A stretch of DNA of 64,000 nucleotides from Stenotrophomonas maltophilia (GCF_025642255.1 NZ_CP106759.1:1453501-1517500), one strand, 5' to 3'. Numbered from the stretch's first letter, positions 41,792 to 51,914 are shown. Translations and numbers: made by a program. The notes: a model not told the origin generated them from the sequence alone.

Positions 41792-43188
41792 AGCACCTCC
41801 GAAGCGTAATCGGCCAGCCGCGAGCGTTCGCCACGGCGCAGGGTGATGTGCGCACTGTGCGGCCAGTTCTTGAAGCGGTCCACCGCGTAAGTCAGGCCGG
41901 ATGTCGTCTCGGTCAGGTACGGGGTGTCGATCTGCTCGACGTTGCCCAGGCAGACGATCTTGGTGCCGGGACCGGCACGGGTGATCAGCGTCTTCATCTG
42001 CTTAGGGGTGAGGTTCTGCGCCTCGTCCAGGATCAGATAGCGCGACAGGAAGGTGCGGCCGCGCATGAAGTTCATCGAGCGGATCTTGATGCGGCTGGCC
42101 AGCAGATCGTTGGTTGCCTGGCGTCCCCAGGTTCCGCCTTCCTGGTTGTGCGTGAGCACTTCCAGGTTGTCGGTCAGCGCGCCCATCCACGGTGTCATCT
42201 TCTCTTCCTCGGTGCCCGGCAGGAAGCCGATGTCCTCGCCGACGCTGACGGTGGCCCGGGTCATGATGATCTCGCGGTAGCGCTGCTGGTCCATCGTCTG
42301 CGCCAGCCCCGCGGCCAGTGCCAGCAGGGTCTTGCCGGTGCCGGCGGTGCCGAGCAGGGTGACGAAGTCGATCTCCGGATCCATCAGTGCATTGAGCGCG
42401 AAGTTCTGCTCGCGGTTGCGCGCGCTGATGCCCCACACGGCGTGGCTGCCGTGGCGGAAATCATCAACCAGCGACAGCACCACCTTGCCATCGCCGACCA
42501 CGCGGCTGACGCGAAGCTCCACCTCGTCCTCGCCCGGCAGGTAGACGTACTGGTTCGGGTACCATTCCTCGTCGTCCCTGGCCAGGATCTCGTAATGGGT
42601 GCGGCCCTTGTCGCTCCAGCTGCGCAGGTCGTCGCCATGGAGCTTCCAGAAATCCTCCGGCAGCTCGGTGGCGCCGGTGTAGAGCAGGCTGAAATCGTCC
42701 AGTGCGCGGTCGTTTTCGTAATCTTCCGAAACGATGCCGGCGATGGCCGCCTTGATCCGCAGGTTGATGTCCTTGGAGACGAACACCACCGGGATCTCCG
42801 GGGTCTGCTCCTTCAGCGCCAGGATGGCACCGAGGATGGCATTGTCCGGGATGACCTTGCCGAAGCTCTTGCCGGCGTCGAAATGACTGGTCTGGAAACG
42901 CAGCTTGCCGGCGCTGTGCTTGCCACGCAGCTGCAGGCCCTGTGGCCGCTGCAGCGGAATGCCGTCGGCCAGATTGTCCAGGCCGGAGGCCTGCACCAGC
43001 TCGTTGAGGAAGCGGCTGACCTGGCGGGCGTTGCGGCTTGCCTCGGACGTGCCCTTCTTGCCGTTGTCCAGCTCCTCGATCACCTGCATCGGCAGGTAGA
43101 CGTCATGCTCCTCGAATTTGAACAGCGCGGTCGGATCGTGCATCAGCACGTTGGTATCCAGCACGTAGATGCGCTTGCCTCGGGTCAT
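41788..43188 (-). CDS. PIN-domain PhoH-family ATPase (YlaK-like)
   Basis: A 466-residue fusion of an N-terminal PIN nuclease domain (about 1-150, starting YVLDTNVLMHDPTALFKF) and a PhoH helicase-like ATPase domain (about 250-460). The latter has Walker A GTAGTGKT, RATVSVGEDIGFLPGT and Walker B LILDEAQNLTPKQMK. PIN-PhoH proteins act on RNA in other bacteria. The ATG at 43188 has AGGAA upstream; the frame to 43254 has no such site. It is the first gene of a unit with the lipoprotein and possibly the DUF1275 gene. Confidence 0.92.
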   Translation of the reverse strand: MTRGKRIYVLDTNVLMHDPTALFKFEEHDVYLPMQVIEELDNGKKGTSEASRNARQVSRFLNELVQASGLDNLADGIPLQRPQGLQLRGKHSAGKLRFQTSHFDAGKSFGKVIPDNAILGAILALKEQTPEIPVVFVSKDINLRIKAAIAGIVSEDYENDRALDDFSLLYTGATELPEDFWKLHGDDLRSWSDKGRTHYEILARDDEEWYPNQYVYLPGEDEVELRVSRVVGDGKVVLSLVDDFRHGSHAVWGISARNREQNFALNALMDPEIDFVTLLGTAGTGKTLLALAAGLAQTMDQQRYREIIMTRATVSVGEDIGFLPGTEEEKMTPWMGALTDNLEVLTHNQEGGTWGRQATNDLLASRIKIRSMNFMRGRTFLSRYLILDEAQNLTPKQMKTLITRAGPGTKIVCLGNVEQIDTPYLTETTSGLTYAVDRFKNWPHSAHITLRRGERSRLADYASEVL

Positions 43189-43269
43189 CGTCGATTCCTG
43201 GTTACGGACAGGGAAAAACCACCACGACCTGCGGGGCAGGGTGATGGCGGACAAAGTGGGCGATGGGAA

Positions 43270-43749
43270 TCACTTGGATTGGGCGGCCTTCAGTTCGGCA
43301 AGCACGGCGTCGGCATGGCCGGCGACCTTGACCTTGCGCCAGGACTGCGCGATGCGGCTGTCGGGAGAAATCAGGAAGGTGCTGCGCTCGATGCCACGTA
43401 CCTGCTTGCCGTACATGTTCTTCATCCGGATCACATCGAAGGCGTTGCACAGCGCTTCGTCGCCATCGCTGACCAGCGGGAACGCGAAGCCCTGTTTGGC
43501 ACAGAAGTTGTCGTGTGATTTCACCGAGTCACGGGAGACGCCGAGTACGGTGGCGCCGGCCTTGCGGAACTCCGGCAGCAGCGCGTTGAAGTCGATGCCT
43601 TCGGTGGTGCACCCCGGGGTGCTGTCCTTGGGGTAGAAGTACAGCACCAGCCATTGGCCCGCGAGGTCGCCGAAGGTGGTGTGTTCGCCGCCTGACAGGG
43701 CCAGCGGGAGCGAGAGGGTGGTGCGGTCCAGGGTATCGCCGTTGTTCAT
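43270..43749 (-). CDS. bcp: Thioredoxin-dependent peroxiredoxin Bcp (PrxQ)
   Basis: Reduces hydrogen peroxide and organic peroxides. The 159-residue protein has LYFYPKDSTPGCTTEG with the peroxidatic Cys47 and a second cysteine in the segment SHDNFCAKQGF (about residue 83). That spacing is the one used for the intramolecular disulfide in Xanthomonas PrxQ. It follows gcvR on the same strand, as in E. coli gcvR-bcp. Confidence 0.94.
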   Translation of the reverse strand: MNNGDTLDRTTLSLPLALSGGEHTTFGDLAGQWLVLYFYPKDSTPGCTTEGIDFNALLPEFRKAGATVLGVSRDSVKSHDNFCAKQGFAFPLVSDGDEALCNAFDVIRMKNMYGKQVRGIERSTFLISPDSRIAQSWRKVKVAGHADAVLAELKAAQSK

Positions 43750-43830
43750 GAGGTCCTTGGTTCCGGAGCCTGGGGTATTTCTACGACAGTTGCATGAAAC
43801 GCCGCGCGCCCGTGACGAACGCGCGAAAAA

Positions 43831-44391
43831 TCAGAACTTCATCGGATCCATGATCGCGTCCAGGTTCAGGTGGTCGCAGAATTCGAGGAAATCATCGCGC
43901 AGGGCGGCGATGTGCATGTTGGCCGGCACGCCGATGGTGACCTGCGCGCTGAACATTTCCGCACCGGTCTGCATGGCGCGATAGCGCGTGCTCTGCAGGG
44001 TCTCGATGGTGATGCCCTGGCGGTCGAAGAAGTCGGCCAGCTGGAACAGGATGCCCGGCTTGTCAGCGGCGATCACTTCAACGATGTACGGCAGCAGATT
44101 GGACTGCGCCTGCTTGGCCTCGGTGCGGTACCAGACCAGTTTCAGGCCTTCCTCGCGCTCGAGCCGGGTCAGCATCGCTTCCAGCTTGGCGACCGAGTCC
44201 CACGACCCGGTGGCCAGCGCGGTGACCGATACGTCGCGGCCAACCGTGGCCAGGCGCGCGTCCACCAGATTGCAGCCGCTGTCGGCAATGCGTCGGGTGA
44301 CGGACAGCAGTGGGGACTCCGGATGCGTCGTATAGGCGTTGATCAGGAGGTGGTTTTCGCTCGGCGCGGGGCGCGGGGTGGTGTCGGTCAA
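43831..44391 (-). CDS. gcvR: Glycine cleavage system repressor-like ACT-domain protein GcvR
   Basis: A regulator with two ACT domains that in E. coli restrains GcvA when glycine is low. The likely start is TTG at 44391 (reading M-TDTTPRPAPSENHLLINAY), giving 186 residues, near the E. coli 190; the in-frame ATG at 44493 would add 34 non-homologous residues and crowd the dapA promoter. ACT 1 (about 13-90) has VTRRIADSGCNLVDARLATVG; ACT 2 (about 105-180) has VEVIAADKPGILFQLADFF. The divergent dapA and the downstream bcp repeat the E. coli order. Confidence 0.85.
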   Translation of the reverse strand: MTDTTPRPAPSENHLLINAYTTHPESPLLSVTRRIADSGCNLVDARLATVGRDVSVTALATGSWDSVAKLEAMLTRLEREEGLKLVWYRTEAKQAQSNLLPYIVEVIAADKPGILFQLADFFDRQGITIETLQSTRYRAMQTGAEMFSAQVTIGVPANMHIAALRDDFLEFCDHLNLDAIMDPMKF

Positions 44392-44555
44392 GGCGATTCC
44401 GGGTAATGCATGCGTGAGTCTGAATGCCCGCCAGAGGCGGGGATCCACCGGAGTGCAGCATACTTGCCCGTGCTTTCGCGCCGCAAGTAACATTCAAGTC
44501 GCCCCCGCCCTTTCGTGGCGGGCGTTTTCCCTTCCCAGCCAAGAGCAGCACGTCC

Positions 44556-45449
44556 TTGTCCCTTTCCGGCCTCATCACCGCGCTGGCGACCCCGTTCCGG
44601 GCCGACGGTGCCCTCGATCCCGACGGTTGGCAGCGCCTGCTGCATCTGCAACTGGAAGGTGGCGTCCATGGCGTTGTCGTCGCCGGCTCGACCGGCGAAG
44701 CGGCGACGCTGTCCGATGCCGAGTACGACCAGCTGCTGGCCAGTGCGGTCGAACGCATCGGCGGACGCATCCCGGTCCTGGCCGGTACCGGCCTGTCCGG
44801 CACCGCCAAGACCATCGAACAGACCCGTCGCGCTGCCGCGCAGGGTGCCAGTCACGCTCTGGTGGTGACACCGCCTTACGTGCGTCCGACGCAGGCCGGG
44901 CTGATCGCGCACTACCGGGCCGTGGCCGACCACGGCGGGTTGCCCGTGGTGCTGTACAACGTACCCGGGCGCACCGGATGCGACATGCTGCCGGAGACCG
45001 TGGCCGAGCTGGCGGATCATCCGAACATTGTCGGCATCAAGGAGGCCGTCGGCGACATCGGGCGCGTGAAGGCCCTGCTGGCGCTGCGCAGTTCCAGGTT
45101 CGCCGTGCTCAGTGGCGACGACGGCACGGCTGCGCGCTCGATCCAGGCCGGTATCGACGGGCTGATCTCGGTCGGCTCCAACGCGCTGCCTGGTGCGTAC
45201 CGCCGGATGTGCGAGCTGGCTGCCGCCCACGACCATGACGCCACCGCATCCTGGGACGCGCGCCTGCAGCCGTACCACGATTTCTGCGGTATCGAATCCA
45301 ACCCGATTCCGGTCAAGGCGCTGCTGCGCCGCATCGGCATCGGCCACGACCTGCGCCTGCCGCTGCTGCCACTGTCGGCAGCGCATCATCCGGCAGCCGA
45401 TCATCTGGCCGGCGACATCGCCGCGCTTGAAGCCCTTTCCAGCCACTGA
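44556..45449 (+). CDS. dapA: 4-hydroxy-tetrahydrodipicolinate synthase
   Basis: Condenses pyruvate with aspartate semialdehyde, the first committed step to lysine and diaminopimelate. The start is TTG at 44556, giving [19 protein letters not shown] and 297 residues; the upstream in-frame ATG at 44424 adds 44 unlike residues. Visible are GSTGEAATL, the catalytic tyrosine in [10 protein letters not shown], the Schiff-base lysine in [11 protein letters not shown] and SGDDGTAA. The bamC-like gene follows at 32 bases, as dapA-bamC in E. coli. Confidence 0.94.
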   Translation: MSLSGLITALATPFRADGALDPDGWQRLLHLQLEGGVHGVVVAGSTGEAATLSDAEYDQLLASAVERIGGRIPVLAGTGLSGTAKTIEQTRRAAAQGASHALVVTPPYVRPTQAGLIAHYRAVADHGGLPVVLYNVPGRTGCDMLPETVAELADHPNIVGIKEAVGDIGRVKALLALRSSRFAVLSGDDGTAARSIQAGIDGLISVGSNALPGAYRRMCELAAAHDHDATASWDARLQPYHDFCGIESNPIPVKALLRRIGIGHDLRLPLLPLSAAHHPAADHLAGDIAALEALSSH

Positions 45450-45481
45450 CCTTCCGTCTTGGTCTGATCCAGGAGATCCAC

Positions 45482-46000
45482 ATGCGTCAATCCGTTTCCG
45501 CCGTCCGCGTGCTGTCCTTCGCGCTCATCGCCCTCACCACGGTCGTGACCACCACCGGCTGCTTCAAGCGCGGTGCCAAGGGCGACTACGCCCTGGCCCC
45601 GGAGATGCGTCCGCTGGAAGTGCCGCCGGACCTGAACCTGCCGTCCGCGTCGGGCGAGAACCAGGTGCCGAGGCTGGCCTCGACCACCGCCCCGGCTGCT
45701 GTGGCCGCTCCGGCTGCCCCGGCCGTGGGCAATACCGGTTTCACCATTCCGGGCAGCAAGGACGAGGCGTTCGCCAAGGTCGGCACCGCGCTGGAAGGCG
45801 TGCAGGGCGTGACCATCGCCAGCCGTGCCCAGCTGCTGGGCTCCTACGACGTGGCCTATGAAGGCAGCAACTTCCTGGTGCGCGTGGTGGCCGTCGATGC
45901 CGGCGCTTATGTCTCTGCGGTCGATCCGCGTGGCCTGCCGGCGACCGCCGAGGCCCCGGTGAAGCTGATTGCCGCACTGAAGGCCGCGCTGGCGAAGTAA
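45482..46000 (+). CDS. Short BamC-like lipoprotein
   Basis: A 172-residue lipoprotein (signal to TTTGC, GGAGAT site before the ATG). The segment after Cys, KRGAKGDYALAPEMRPLEVPPDLNLP, resembles the unstructured BamC N-terminus that binds BamD. An Ala/Pro linker leads to one folded domain (about 88-172, FTIPGSKDEAFAKVGTALE). E. coli BamC has about 344 residues and two such domains, so this is roughly half. Its place after dapA supports the call. A strong terminator follows. Confidence 0.72.
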   Translation: MRQSVSAVRVLSFALIALTTVVTTTGCFKRGAKGDYALAPEMRPLEVPPDLNLPSASGENQVPRLASTTAPAAVAAPAAPAVGNTGFTIPGSKDEAFAKVGTALEGVQGVTIASRAQLLGSYDVAYEGSNFLVRVVAVDAGAYVSAVDPRGLPATAEAPVKLIAALKAALAK

Positions 46001-46074
46001 GGAACCGCCGGCAGCTGCGGACCGGGCCACGCGCCCGGGTTCGGCCGGGCAGGGCCTGGCATTGCCGGAACAGG

Positions 46075-46100
46075 AAAAGGGCGCCCATGGCGCCCTTTTT
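46075..46100. terminator. Bidirectional rho-independent terminator
   Basis: AAAAGGGCGCC and GGCGCCCTTTT form an 11-bp stem with a CAT loop, with T tracts in both orientations. It serves the dapA-bamC unit and, from the other side, fdxA. Confidence 0.9.
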
Positions 46101-46122
46101 CATGGCGGCGGGTGCTGGCGCC

Positions 46123-46446
46123 TCAGCGCTCGAGCAGCTTCAGTTTGTCCGGTTTGCCATCCCACTCACCGGCGTCCGCCGGCGGGTCCTTGCGCACGGT
46201 CAGTACCGGCCAGGCCTTGGCCAGTTCGGCATTGAGGGCGACGAAGCCCTCCTGTCCGGCGGGGACATCGTCCTCGGGGAAGATCGCGTTGACCGGGCAC
46301 TCCGGCTCGCAGAGGGTGCAGTCGATGCACTCATCCGGGTCGATCACCAGGAAGTTCGGGCCTTCGTGGAAGCAGTCCACGGGGCACACTTCCACGCAAT
46401 CGGTGTGCTTGCACTTGATGCAGTTTTCGGTGACGACAAAGGGCAT
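46123..46446 (-). CDS. fdxA: 7Fe ferredoxin (FdxA)
   Basis: A 107-residue ferredoxin carrying one 3Fe-4S and one 4Fe-4S cluster. [26 protein letters not shown] supplies the first set of cysteines and [18 protein letters not shown] the second. The acidic C-terminal half is typical of the Azotobacter FdI-like group found across proteobacteria. Its redox partner is unknown. It is convergent with the BamC-like gene and divergent from the sugar symporter. Confidence 0.95.
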   Translation of the reverse strand: MPFVVTENCIKCKHTDCVEVCPVDCFHEGPNFLVIDPDECIDCTLCEPECPVNAIFPEDDVPAGQEGFVALNAELAKAWPVLTVRKDPPADAGEWDGKPDKLKLLER

Positions 46447-46480
46447 GGGCTTGGGGGTGGATCGATTCCTGAACCCGCCA

Positions 46481-46486
46481 ATTCTA
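46481..46486 (-). promoter_or_regulatory. Candidate fdxA -10 element
   Basis: TAGAAT on the minus strand matches five of six consensus bases, 34 bases before the fdxA ATG. No clear -35 is seen. Confidence 0.25.
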
Positions 46487-46638
46487 GAACAGGTTGCCCC
46501 CCGGTGTCGGCGCGGGCCTGAAAAGGGGGATCTGCCGGGCTCGAGGGCACGGCCCATTGGCGATGGGGCGGCGCCTGTGCGAGGCTGCGCGCTGCTGGCT
46601 GCCGTGGCAGCCGGACTGTCCTCCCTCCTGGAATGCCC

Positions 46639-48060
46639 ATGTCCCCAGCTCAGCCTGCCGCCGCCGATGGTGGAGAGAACACCGCGTTCATCGTCCTGAT
46701 CAGCTGCGTGGCCACCTTGGGAGGCTTCCTGTTCGGATTCGACAGTGGCGTAATCAACGGCACGGTTGATGGCCTGCGGCAGGCCTTCAACTCCAGCGAG
46801 GCGGCCCTGGGCTTCGAGGTTGCCTCGATGCTGCTGGGCTGCGCGATCGGCGCGTTTCTCGCCGGCTGGCTGGGCGACCGCCTGGGCCGACGCGGCGTGC
46901 TGATCGTGGCGGCGGTGCTGTTCCTGCTGTCGGCGCTGGGTGCGGGCGCCGCGCACGCCTCCTGGCTGTTCGTGACCGCTCGCGTGCTGGGCGGCTTCGC
47001 CGTCGGTGCGGCCAGCGTGATGTCGCCGGCCTACATCGCCGAGGTCGCTTCCGCACGCTACCGGGGCCGCCTGGCGACGGTGCAGCAGATGGCGATCATC
47101 TGCGGCCTGTTCGCCGCTTTCCTCAGCAACTACCTGCTGGCCCGTGCGGCAGGCACCTCCACCGAGCCCCTGTGGTTCGGGCAGGAGGCCTGGCGCTGGA
47201 TGTTCTGGATGCAGGCGCTGCCGTCGGCGCTGTTCCTGTTGCTGCTGCTGGTGATTCCGGAAAGCCCGCGCTTCCTGGTGGTGAAGGGGCGCCAGGCGCA
47301 GGCCAGGGCGGTTCTGTCGCGGCTGTACGGCGACGCCGCGGCGGCCGCCAAACAGGCGGAGATCGAGGCCAGCCTGGACCAGGACCAGCACAAGCCGCGC
47401 TTCGGCGACCTGCTGGACAAGGGCACCGGCAGGCTTCGCCCGATCATCTGGGTGGGCATCGGCCTGGCGATGTTCCAGCAGCTGGTCGGCATCAACGTGG
47501 TGTTCTACTACGGCGCGGTCCTGTGGCAGGCCGTCGGCTTCTCGGAAAGCGATGCGCTGCTGATCAACGTTCTTTCCGGTGCGCTGAGCATCGGCGCCTG
47601 CCTGTTGACGGTGATGCTGATCGATCGGATCGGGCGCAAGCCGCTGTTGTGGGTCGGTTCGGTCGGCATGTCGGTTGCCCTGGTGCTGATGGTGGTGGCA
47701 TTCGCCAGCGGCAGCCTGGTCGAAGGGCGCCTGCAGCTGTCCGATGGCATGGGCCGGCTGGCGCTGGTGGCGGCCAACGTCTATGTGGTGTTCTTCAACA
47801 TGTCCTGGGGCCCGGTGATGTGGGTCATGCTGGGCGAGATGTTCCCGAACCAGATCCGCGGCCCGGCGCTCGCGGTGGCCGGTGCGGCGCAGTGGACGTC
47901 GAACTTCGCCATCACCGTGACCTTCCCGCTGCTGCTGGCAGGTATCGGCCTGGCCGGTGCCTATGGCATCTACACGGTTGCAGCGATCCTCTCGATCTTC
48001 TTCGTCGTCCGCTACGTCCGCGAGACCAAGGGCAAGGAGCTGGAGCAGATGGAAGGCTGA
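46639..48060 (+). CDS. Sugar:H+ symporter (MFS sugar porter family)
   Basis: A 473-residue MFS transporter of the XylE/GalP/GLUT group with twelve spans. Signatures: [11 protein letters not shown] in helix 1, [10 protein letters not shown] after helix 2, [16 protein letters not shown] after helix 4, [11 protein letters not shown] after helix 6, the sugar-binding [12 protein letters not shown] in helix 7, and [10 protein letters not shown] after helix 8. The ATG at 46639 is preferred over 46633 because GGA is better spaced. Glucose, xylose or another hexose cannot be told apart. The glucose-catabolic genes 11-17 kb downstream make a hexose plausible. Confidence 0.9.
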   Translation: MSPAQPAAADGGENTAFIVLISCVATLGGFLFGFDSGVINGTVDGLRQAFNSSEAALGFEVASMLLGCAIGAFLAGWLGDRLGRRGVLIVAAVLFLLSALGAGAAHASWLFVTARVLGGFAVGAASVMSPAYIAEVASARYRGRLATVQQMAIICGLFAAFLSNYLLARAAGTSTEPLWFGQEAWRWMFWMQALPSALFLLLLLVIPESPRFLVVKGRQAQARAVLSRLYGDAAAAAKQAEIEASLDQDQHKPRFGDLLDKGTGRLRPIIWVGIGLAMFQQLVGINVVFYYGAVLWQAVGFSESDALLINVLSGALSIGACLLTVMLIDRIGRKPLLWVGSVGMSVALVLMVVAFASGSLVEGRLQLSDGMGRLALVAANVYVVFFNMSWGPVMWVMLGEMFPNQIRGPALAVAGAAQWTSNFAITVTFPLLLAGIGLAGAYGIYTVAAILSIFFVVRYVRETKGKELEQMEG

Positions 48061-48187
48061 TGGCGCCGCCCTGGTTTCCAGCGCCTTCCTGTTCCGTGGC
48101 GGCGGCAGGCCAGCCGCTCCAGGACAGGCAGGGGCGGCTCGCCCCGAGGCGACCCGCTCGACGCAACAGGCAAACCCCGGGAAACAG

Positions 48188-48213
48188 AAAAGCCCGCACG
48201 AGGCGGGCTTTTT
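48188..48213. terminator. Terminator between the symporter and tRNA-Glu
   Basis: AAAGCCCGC and GCGGGCTTT form a 9-bp stem with a short loop, followed by T on the plus strand and preceded by A, so it can serve both the symporter (plus) and tRNA-Glu (minus). Confidence 0.82.
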
Positions 48214-48232
48214 CGGTTCCTGCTGTGGCGAC

Positions 48233-48307
48233 TGGCGCTCCCTAGGGGACTCGAACCCCTGTTTTAGCCTTGAGAGGGCCACGTCCTAACCACTAGACGA
48301 AGGGAGC
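48233..48307 (-). tRNA. tRNA-Glu(CTC)
   Basis: Minus-strand cloverleaf: acceptor GCTCCCT/AGGGAGC, D arm with CTAGTGG, anticodon loop CTCTCAA (anticodon CTC), T arm GGTTCGAGTCC and encoded CCA. It decodes GAG, the preferred glutamate codon in this GC-rich genome. Confidence 0.92.
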
Positions 48308-48353
48308 GTATATGTGTCGCTGCCGAGGCAGGAGCGCTAGTATATGCACCTCG

Positions 48354-49739
48354 ATGCCATTGGGCAATCCCGAAACTTCAACCGGAAGCGCCAACATCAT
48401 TTCTCCTGCTCCATCACCGTTCAGCCTGCGCGTCATCCCGCGCGACCAGCACACCATTTCCCGCAAGGACATCAGCCCGAACGCCCTGCGCGTGCTTTAT
48501 CGCCTGCGCGATGCCGGCTTCGGCGCCTACCTTGTCGGCGGCGCGGTGCGCGACCTGCTGGTCAATGGCCAACCCAAGGATTTCGACGTGGCCACCGATG
48601 CCACGCCCGAACAGGTCAAACAGCTGTTCCGCAACTGCCGCCTGATCGGCCGCCGATTCCGCCTCGCCCATGTGGTGTTCGGCCGCGAGATCATCGAAGT
48701 CGCCACCTTCCGCGCCAACGTCGATGACGGCAGCGGCGACCGCGAAATGGAAAACGGCATGCTCGTGCGCGACAACGTGTACGGCAGCATCGAAGACGAC
48801 GCGGTGCGCCGCGACTTCACCTGCAATGCCCTGTACTACGCGATCGAGGATTTCTCGGTGCGCGACTACGTCGGCGGTTTCGAAGACGTCCAGGCGCGCC
48901 TGATGAAGCTGATCGGCGACCCCGAGCAGCGCTATCGCGAGGACCCGGTGCGCATGCTGCGCGCGGTGCGCCTGGCGGCCAAGCTCGGCTTCCAGATCGA
49001 AGAGGGCACCGCCGCGCCGATCCCGCACCTGGCAGGCCTGCTGAACGAAGCCGCGCCCGCGCGGCTGTTCGAGGAAGTGCTGAAGCTGTTCCTGTCCGGC
49101 CACGGTGTTGCCAGTTTCGAAGGCCTGGAGCGCTACGGCCTGCTCGACGTCCTGTTCCCTGAAAGTGGCAGGGCGCTGAAGGCGAACCGCACCGGTGCAC
49201 TGCGCCGCATGCTGGTCGAGGGCCTGGCCAATACCGATGCACGCGTGGCCAACGATGAGCCTGTCTCGCCCGCGTTCCTGTTCGCGCTGCTGCTGTGGCC
49301 GGCGTTCTGCCGGGCGCAGGCCACCCTGCTCAAGCAGGGCGTGGCGCCGGAAGAAGCGCAGCGTCGTGCTGCCGACCGCGTGACGGTGCAGCAGCTGAGC
49401 ACCATCGCGCTGCCGCGCCGTTTCTCGCTGCCGATGCAGGAGATCTGGCTGTTGCAGTCGCGTTTCGGCTCGCGCCAGCGCAAGCGCGTGTTCCGCACGC
49501 TCACCCACCCGCGCTTCCGTGCGGCGTTCGATTTCCTGACGCTGCGCCAGGTCGCGTCGGCCGAACACGAGGCAGATGTGGCGTTCTGGCGTGAGGCGCA
49601 GGTGCAACCGGGCCGCGAGCTGGAATCGGCGCTGGATGCGATGCATGCCGAACCAGGCGACGAGGATGAGGGCGCACCGCGCAAGCGCCGGCGCCGCCGT
49701 CGGCGCTCCGGTGCCACGACCGGCAGCGCTGGCGAGTAA
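48354..49739 (+). CDS. pcnB: Poly(A) polymerase I
   Basis: Adds poly(A) tails that mark RNAs for decay. The 461-residue class II nucleotidyltransferase shows YLVGGAVRDLLVNGQPKDFDVATDATPEQ with the metal-binding DFD, then RRFRLAHVVFGREIIEVATFR, DDAVRRDFTCNALYY and the RNA-binding RYREDPVRMLRAVRLAAKLGF, which separate PcnB from the CCA enzyme. The C-terminus is very basic (KRRRRRRRSG). The ATG at 48354 is used without a good Shine-Dalgarno site; 48312 is an alternative. folK follows 3 bases after the stop, as in other gammaproteobacteria. Confidence 0.93.
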   Translation: MPLGNPETSTGSANIISPAPSPFSLRVIPRDQHTISRKDISPNALRVLYRLRDAGFGAYLVGGAVRDLLVNGQPKDFDVATDATPEQVKQLFRNCRLIGRRFRLAHVVFGREIIEVATFRANVDDGSGDREMENGMLVRDNVYGSIEDDAVRRDFTCNALYYAIEDFSVRDYVGGFEDVQARLMKLIGDPEQRYREDPVRMLRAVRLAAKLGFQIEEGTAAPIPHLAGLLNEAAPARLFEEVLKLFLSGHGVASFEGLERYGLLDVLFPESGRALKANRTGALRRMLVEGLANTDARVANDEPVSPAFLFALLLWPAFCRAQATLLKQGVAPEEAQRRAADRVTVQQLSTIALPRRFSLPMQEIWLLQSRFGSRQRKRVFRTLTHPRFRAAFDFLTLRQVASAEHEADVAFWREAQVQPGRELESALDAMHAEPGDEDEGAPRKRRRRRRRSGATTGSAGE

Positions 49740-49742
49740 GCC

Positions 49743-50228
49743 ATGACGCTGGCCTGGATCGGCCTGGGCGCCAATCTTGGCGACGCGGCCGCGACCGTCC
49801 GTGCGGCGATTGCCGCACTGGATGCGCTTCCTGACACGCGGCGCTGCCAGGCGTCGCGCCTGTATGCCACGCCGGCCTGGGGCAACGAGGATCAGCCGCC
49901 GTTCGTCAACGCGGTGGCGTCGGTGGAAACGCGCCTGCCGGCCTCCGGATTGCTGCGGGCGATGCTGGAGCTGGAGCGGCATTTCGGTCGCGTGCGCGAT
50001 CCAGCCGTGCACTGGGGACCGCGGGCACTGGATCTGGACCTGCTGCTGTATGGCGCGCAGGTACTGGATGAACCGGGTCTGCAGGTGCCGCATCCCTACC
50101 TGCACGAGCGTGCCTTCGTGTTGGTGCCGCTGGCCGAGATCGCGCCGGATCTGGCCATTCCCGGCCATGGTCGCGTGCGGGATGCAGTGATGCGGGTGGA
50201 TGCCTGCGGGATTGCGCCGATAGGGTGA
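49743..50228 (+). CDS. folK: 2-amino-4-hydroxy-6-hydroxymethyldihydropteridine pyrophosphokinase
   Basis: Transfers pyrophosphate from ATP to the pterin just before the FolP step. The 161-residue product has [37 protein letters not shown] and the signature [15 protein letters not shown] with metal-binding aspartates, then [16 protein letters not shown]. It is tightly spaced between pcnB and panB, linking folate and pantothenate genes on one transcript. Confidence 0.95.
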   Translation: MTLAWIGLGANLGDAAATVRAAIAALDALPDTRRCQASRLYATPAWGNEDQPPFVNAVASVETRLPASGLLRAMLELERHFGRVRDPAVHWGPRALDLDLLLYGAQVLDEPGLQVPHPYLHERAFVLVPLAEIAPDLAIPGHGRVRDAVMRVDACGIAPIG

Positions 50229-50262
50229 TAATGCCCGGGTTATCTCCCCCGGTTATCAGCAC

Positions 50263-51078
50263 ATGAGCACCCACGCAGACAGCAAGCCCTGGACCGTTCC
50301 CGCCTTGGCCGAGGCCAAGCGGAATGGCCAGAAGCTGGTCATGTTGACCGCCTACGACGCTGGCTTCGCCCGCACCTTCGACGCCAACGGCGTCGACCTG
50401 ATCCTGATCGGTGATTCGCTGGGCATGGTCGTGCAGGGGCACGATTCCACCCTGCCGGTTACCGTGGCCGACATGGTCTATCACACCCGCGCCGTGGCCC
50501 GCGTGCTGCAGCGCGCGCTGCTGGTTGCCGATCTGCCGTTCGGTGCCGATGCAACCCCGGAACGCGCCCTCGATGCGTCGCTGCAGCTGCTGCAGGCAGG
50601 CGCGGAGATGGTCAAGATCGAGGGGGCCGGCTTCAAGGTCGATATCGTCCGTTACCTGGTCGAACGCGAGATTCCGGTCTGCTCGCATCTGGGCCTGACC
50701 CCGCAGTCGGTGCTGCGCCTGGGCGGGTTCAAGATCCAGGGCCGTGGCGATGCGGCCCGGCAGCTGGTGGAGGACGCCAGGGCCGTGGCCGACGCGGGCG
50801 CCAGCATCATCGTGCTGGAATGCGTGCCGACCCCGGTCGCGGCCGAGGTCACCGCTGCAGTGCCGGTGCCCACCATCGGCATCGGTGCCGGTCCGCAGTG
50901 CGATGGCCAGGTGCTGGTCCTGCATGACTTCCTGGGCCTGGACAGCGGCCATCGCCGACCGAAATTCGTCAAGGATTTCCTTGCCGAAGGGGGCTCGGTG
51001 GCTGGAGCCACCCGCGCCTACGCCGACGCCGTGCGTGACGGCAGCTTCCCCGACGAACAGCACGCTTACGCCCAATGA
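50263..51078 (+). CDS. panB: 3-methyl-2-oxobutanoate hydroxymethyltransferase
   Basis: Makes ketopantoate from ketoisovalerate and methylene-THF in pantothenate synthesis. The 271-residue barrel enzyme has [34 protein letters not shown], the catalytic region [16 protein letters not shown] and [18 protein letters not shown]. It overlaps panC by 4 bases. Confidence 0.96.
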   Translation: MSTHADSKPWTVPALAEAKRNGQKLVMLTAYDAGFARTFDANGVDLILIGDSLGMVVQGHDSTLPVTVADMVYHTRAVARVLQRALLVADLPFGADATPERALDASLQLLQAGAEMVKIEGAGFKVDIVRYLVEREIPVCSHLGLTPQSVLRLGGFKIQGRGDAARQLVEDARAVADAGASIIVLECVPTPVAAEVTAAVPVPTIGIGAGPQCDGQVLVLHDFLGLDSGHRRPKFVKDFLAEGGSVAGATRAYADAVRDGSFPDEQHAYAQ

Positions 51079-51914
51079 TCCAGACCTTCAATGAGCTCGG
51101 CGCGTTGCGCGGGCAGATCGCCCAGTGGAAGCGCGAAGGCTTGCGCGTCGCGCTGGTGCCGACCATGGGCAACCTGCACGGTGGCCATCACGCGCTGGTG
51201 AGCCTGGCCCGCCAGTACGCCGACAGGGTGGTGGCCAGCATCTTCGTCAATCCGACCCAGTTCGGGCCCAACGAGGATTTCAGCCGGTATCCGCGCACGC
51301 CCGAGGCCGATGTCGCGGGGCTGGAGCAGGTCGGCTGCGATGCGGTGTGGCTGCCGAGCGTCGAGGCGATGTATCCGCTGGGCGTGGACAAGACCACGCG
51401 CATGCACGCGCCCGGCATCAGCGAGGTGCTGGAAGGTGCCAGCCGTCCGGGCCATTTCGATGGCGTCTGCACGGTGGTCGCCCGCCTGTTCCTGCAGGTG
51501 CAGCCGGACGTGGCTGTGTTCGGCCGCAAGGACTACCAGCAACTGGCGGTGATCCGCCAGATGGTGGCCGAGCTGTCGTTCCCGGTCCAGATCGTCGGTG
51601 CGGAGATCGTCCGTGATGACGATGGGCTGGCCAAGAGTTCGCGCAACCAGTATCTGAGCCCGGAACAGCGCCCCGTCGCGACGACCCTTCATCGGACCCT
51701 GCTGGCCATGCGCGAAGGCTATGTGGCTGGCCAGCCGCGCGAGCGCATCGAGGCCGATGCCACCGCCGCGCTGCAGGCGGCTGGTTTCCAGGTCGACTAC
51801 GCCGTGCTGCGCACGCCCGAGCTGGCCGAGCCGGCATTCGAGGGTGGCGGCCGGGTGGCGCTGATCGCCGCGCGGCTGGGCACGACCCGGCTGATCGACA
51901 ACCTGGAGTTCTGA
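51075..51914 (+). CDS. panC: Pantothenate synthetase
   Basis: Joins pantoate and beta-alanine using ATP. The 279-residue product shows [15 protein letters not shown] (HIGH-like nucleotide site), [29 protein letters not shown] and [14 protein letters not shown]. It is translationally coupled to panB; panD lies 119 bases downstream, separated by a SMAG element. Confidence 0.96.
   Translation: MIQTFNELGALRGQIAQWKREGLRVALVPTMGNLHGGHHALVSLARQYADRVVASIFVNPTQFGPNEDFSRYPRTPEADVAGLEQVGCDAVWLPSVEAMYPLGVDKTTRMHAPGISEVLEGASRPGHFDGVCTVVARLFLQVQPDVAVFGRKDYQQLAVIRQMVAELSFPVQIVGAEIVRDDDGLAKSSRNQYLSPEQRPVATTLHRTLLAMREGYVAGQPRERIEADATAALQAAGFQVDYAVLRTPELAEPAFEGGGRVALIAARLGTTRLIDNLEF

Noticed and set aside
43750..44600. 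Glycine riboswitch near gcvR
   Set aside because: No paired glycine-aptamer-like helices or conserved motif could be recognised in the short intergenic parts.
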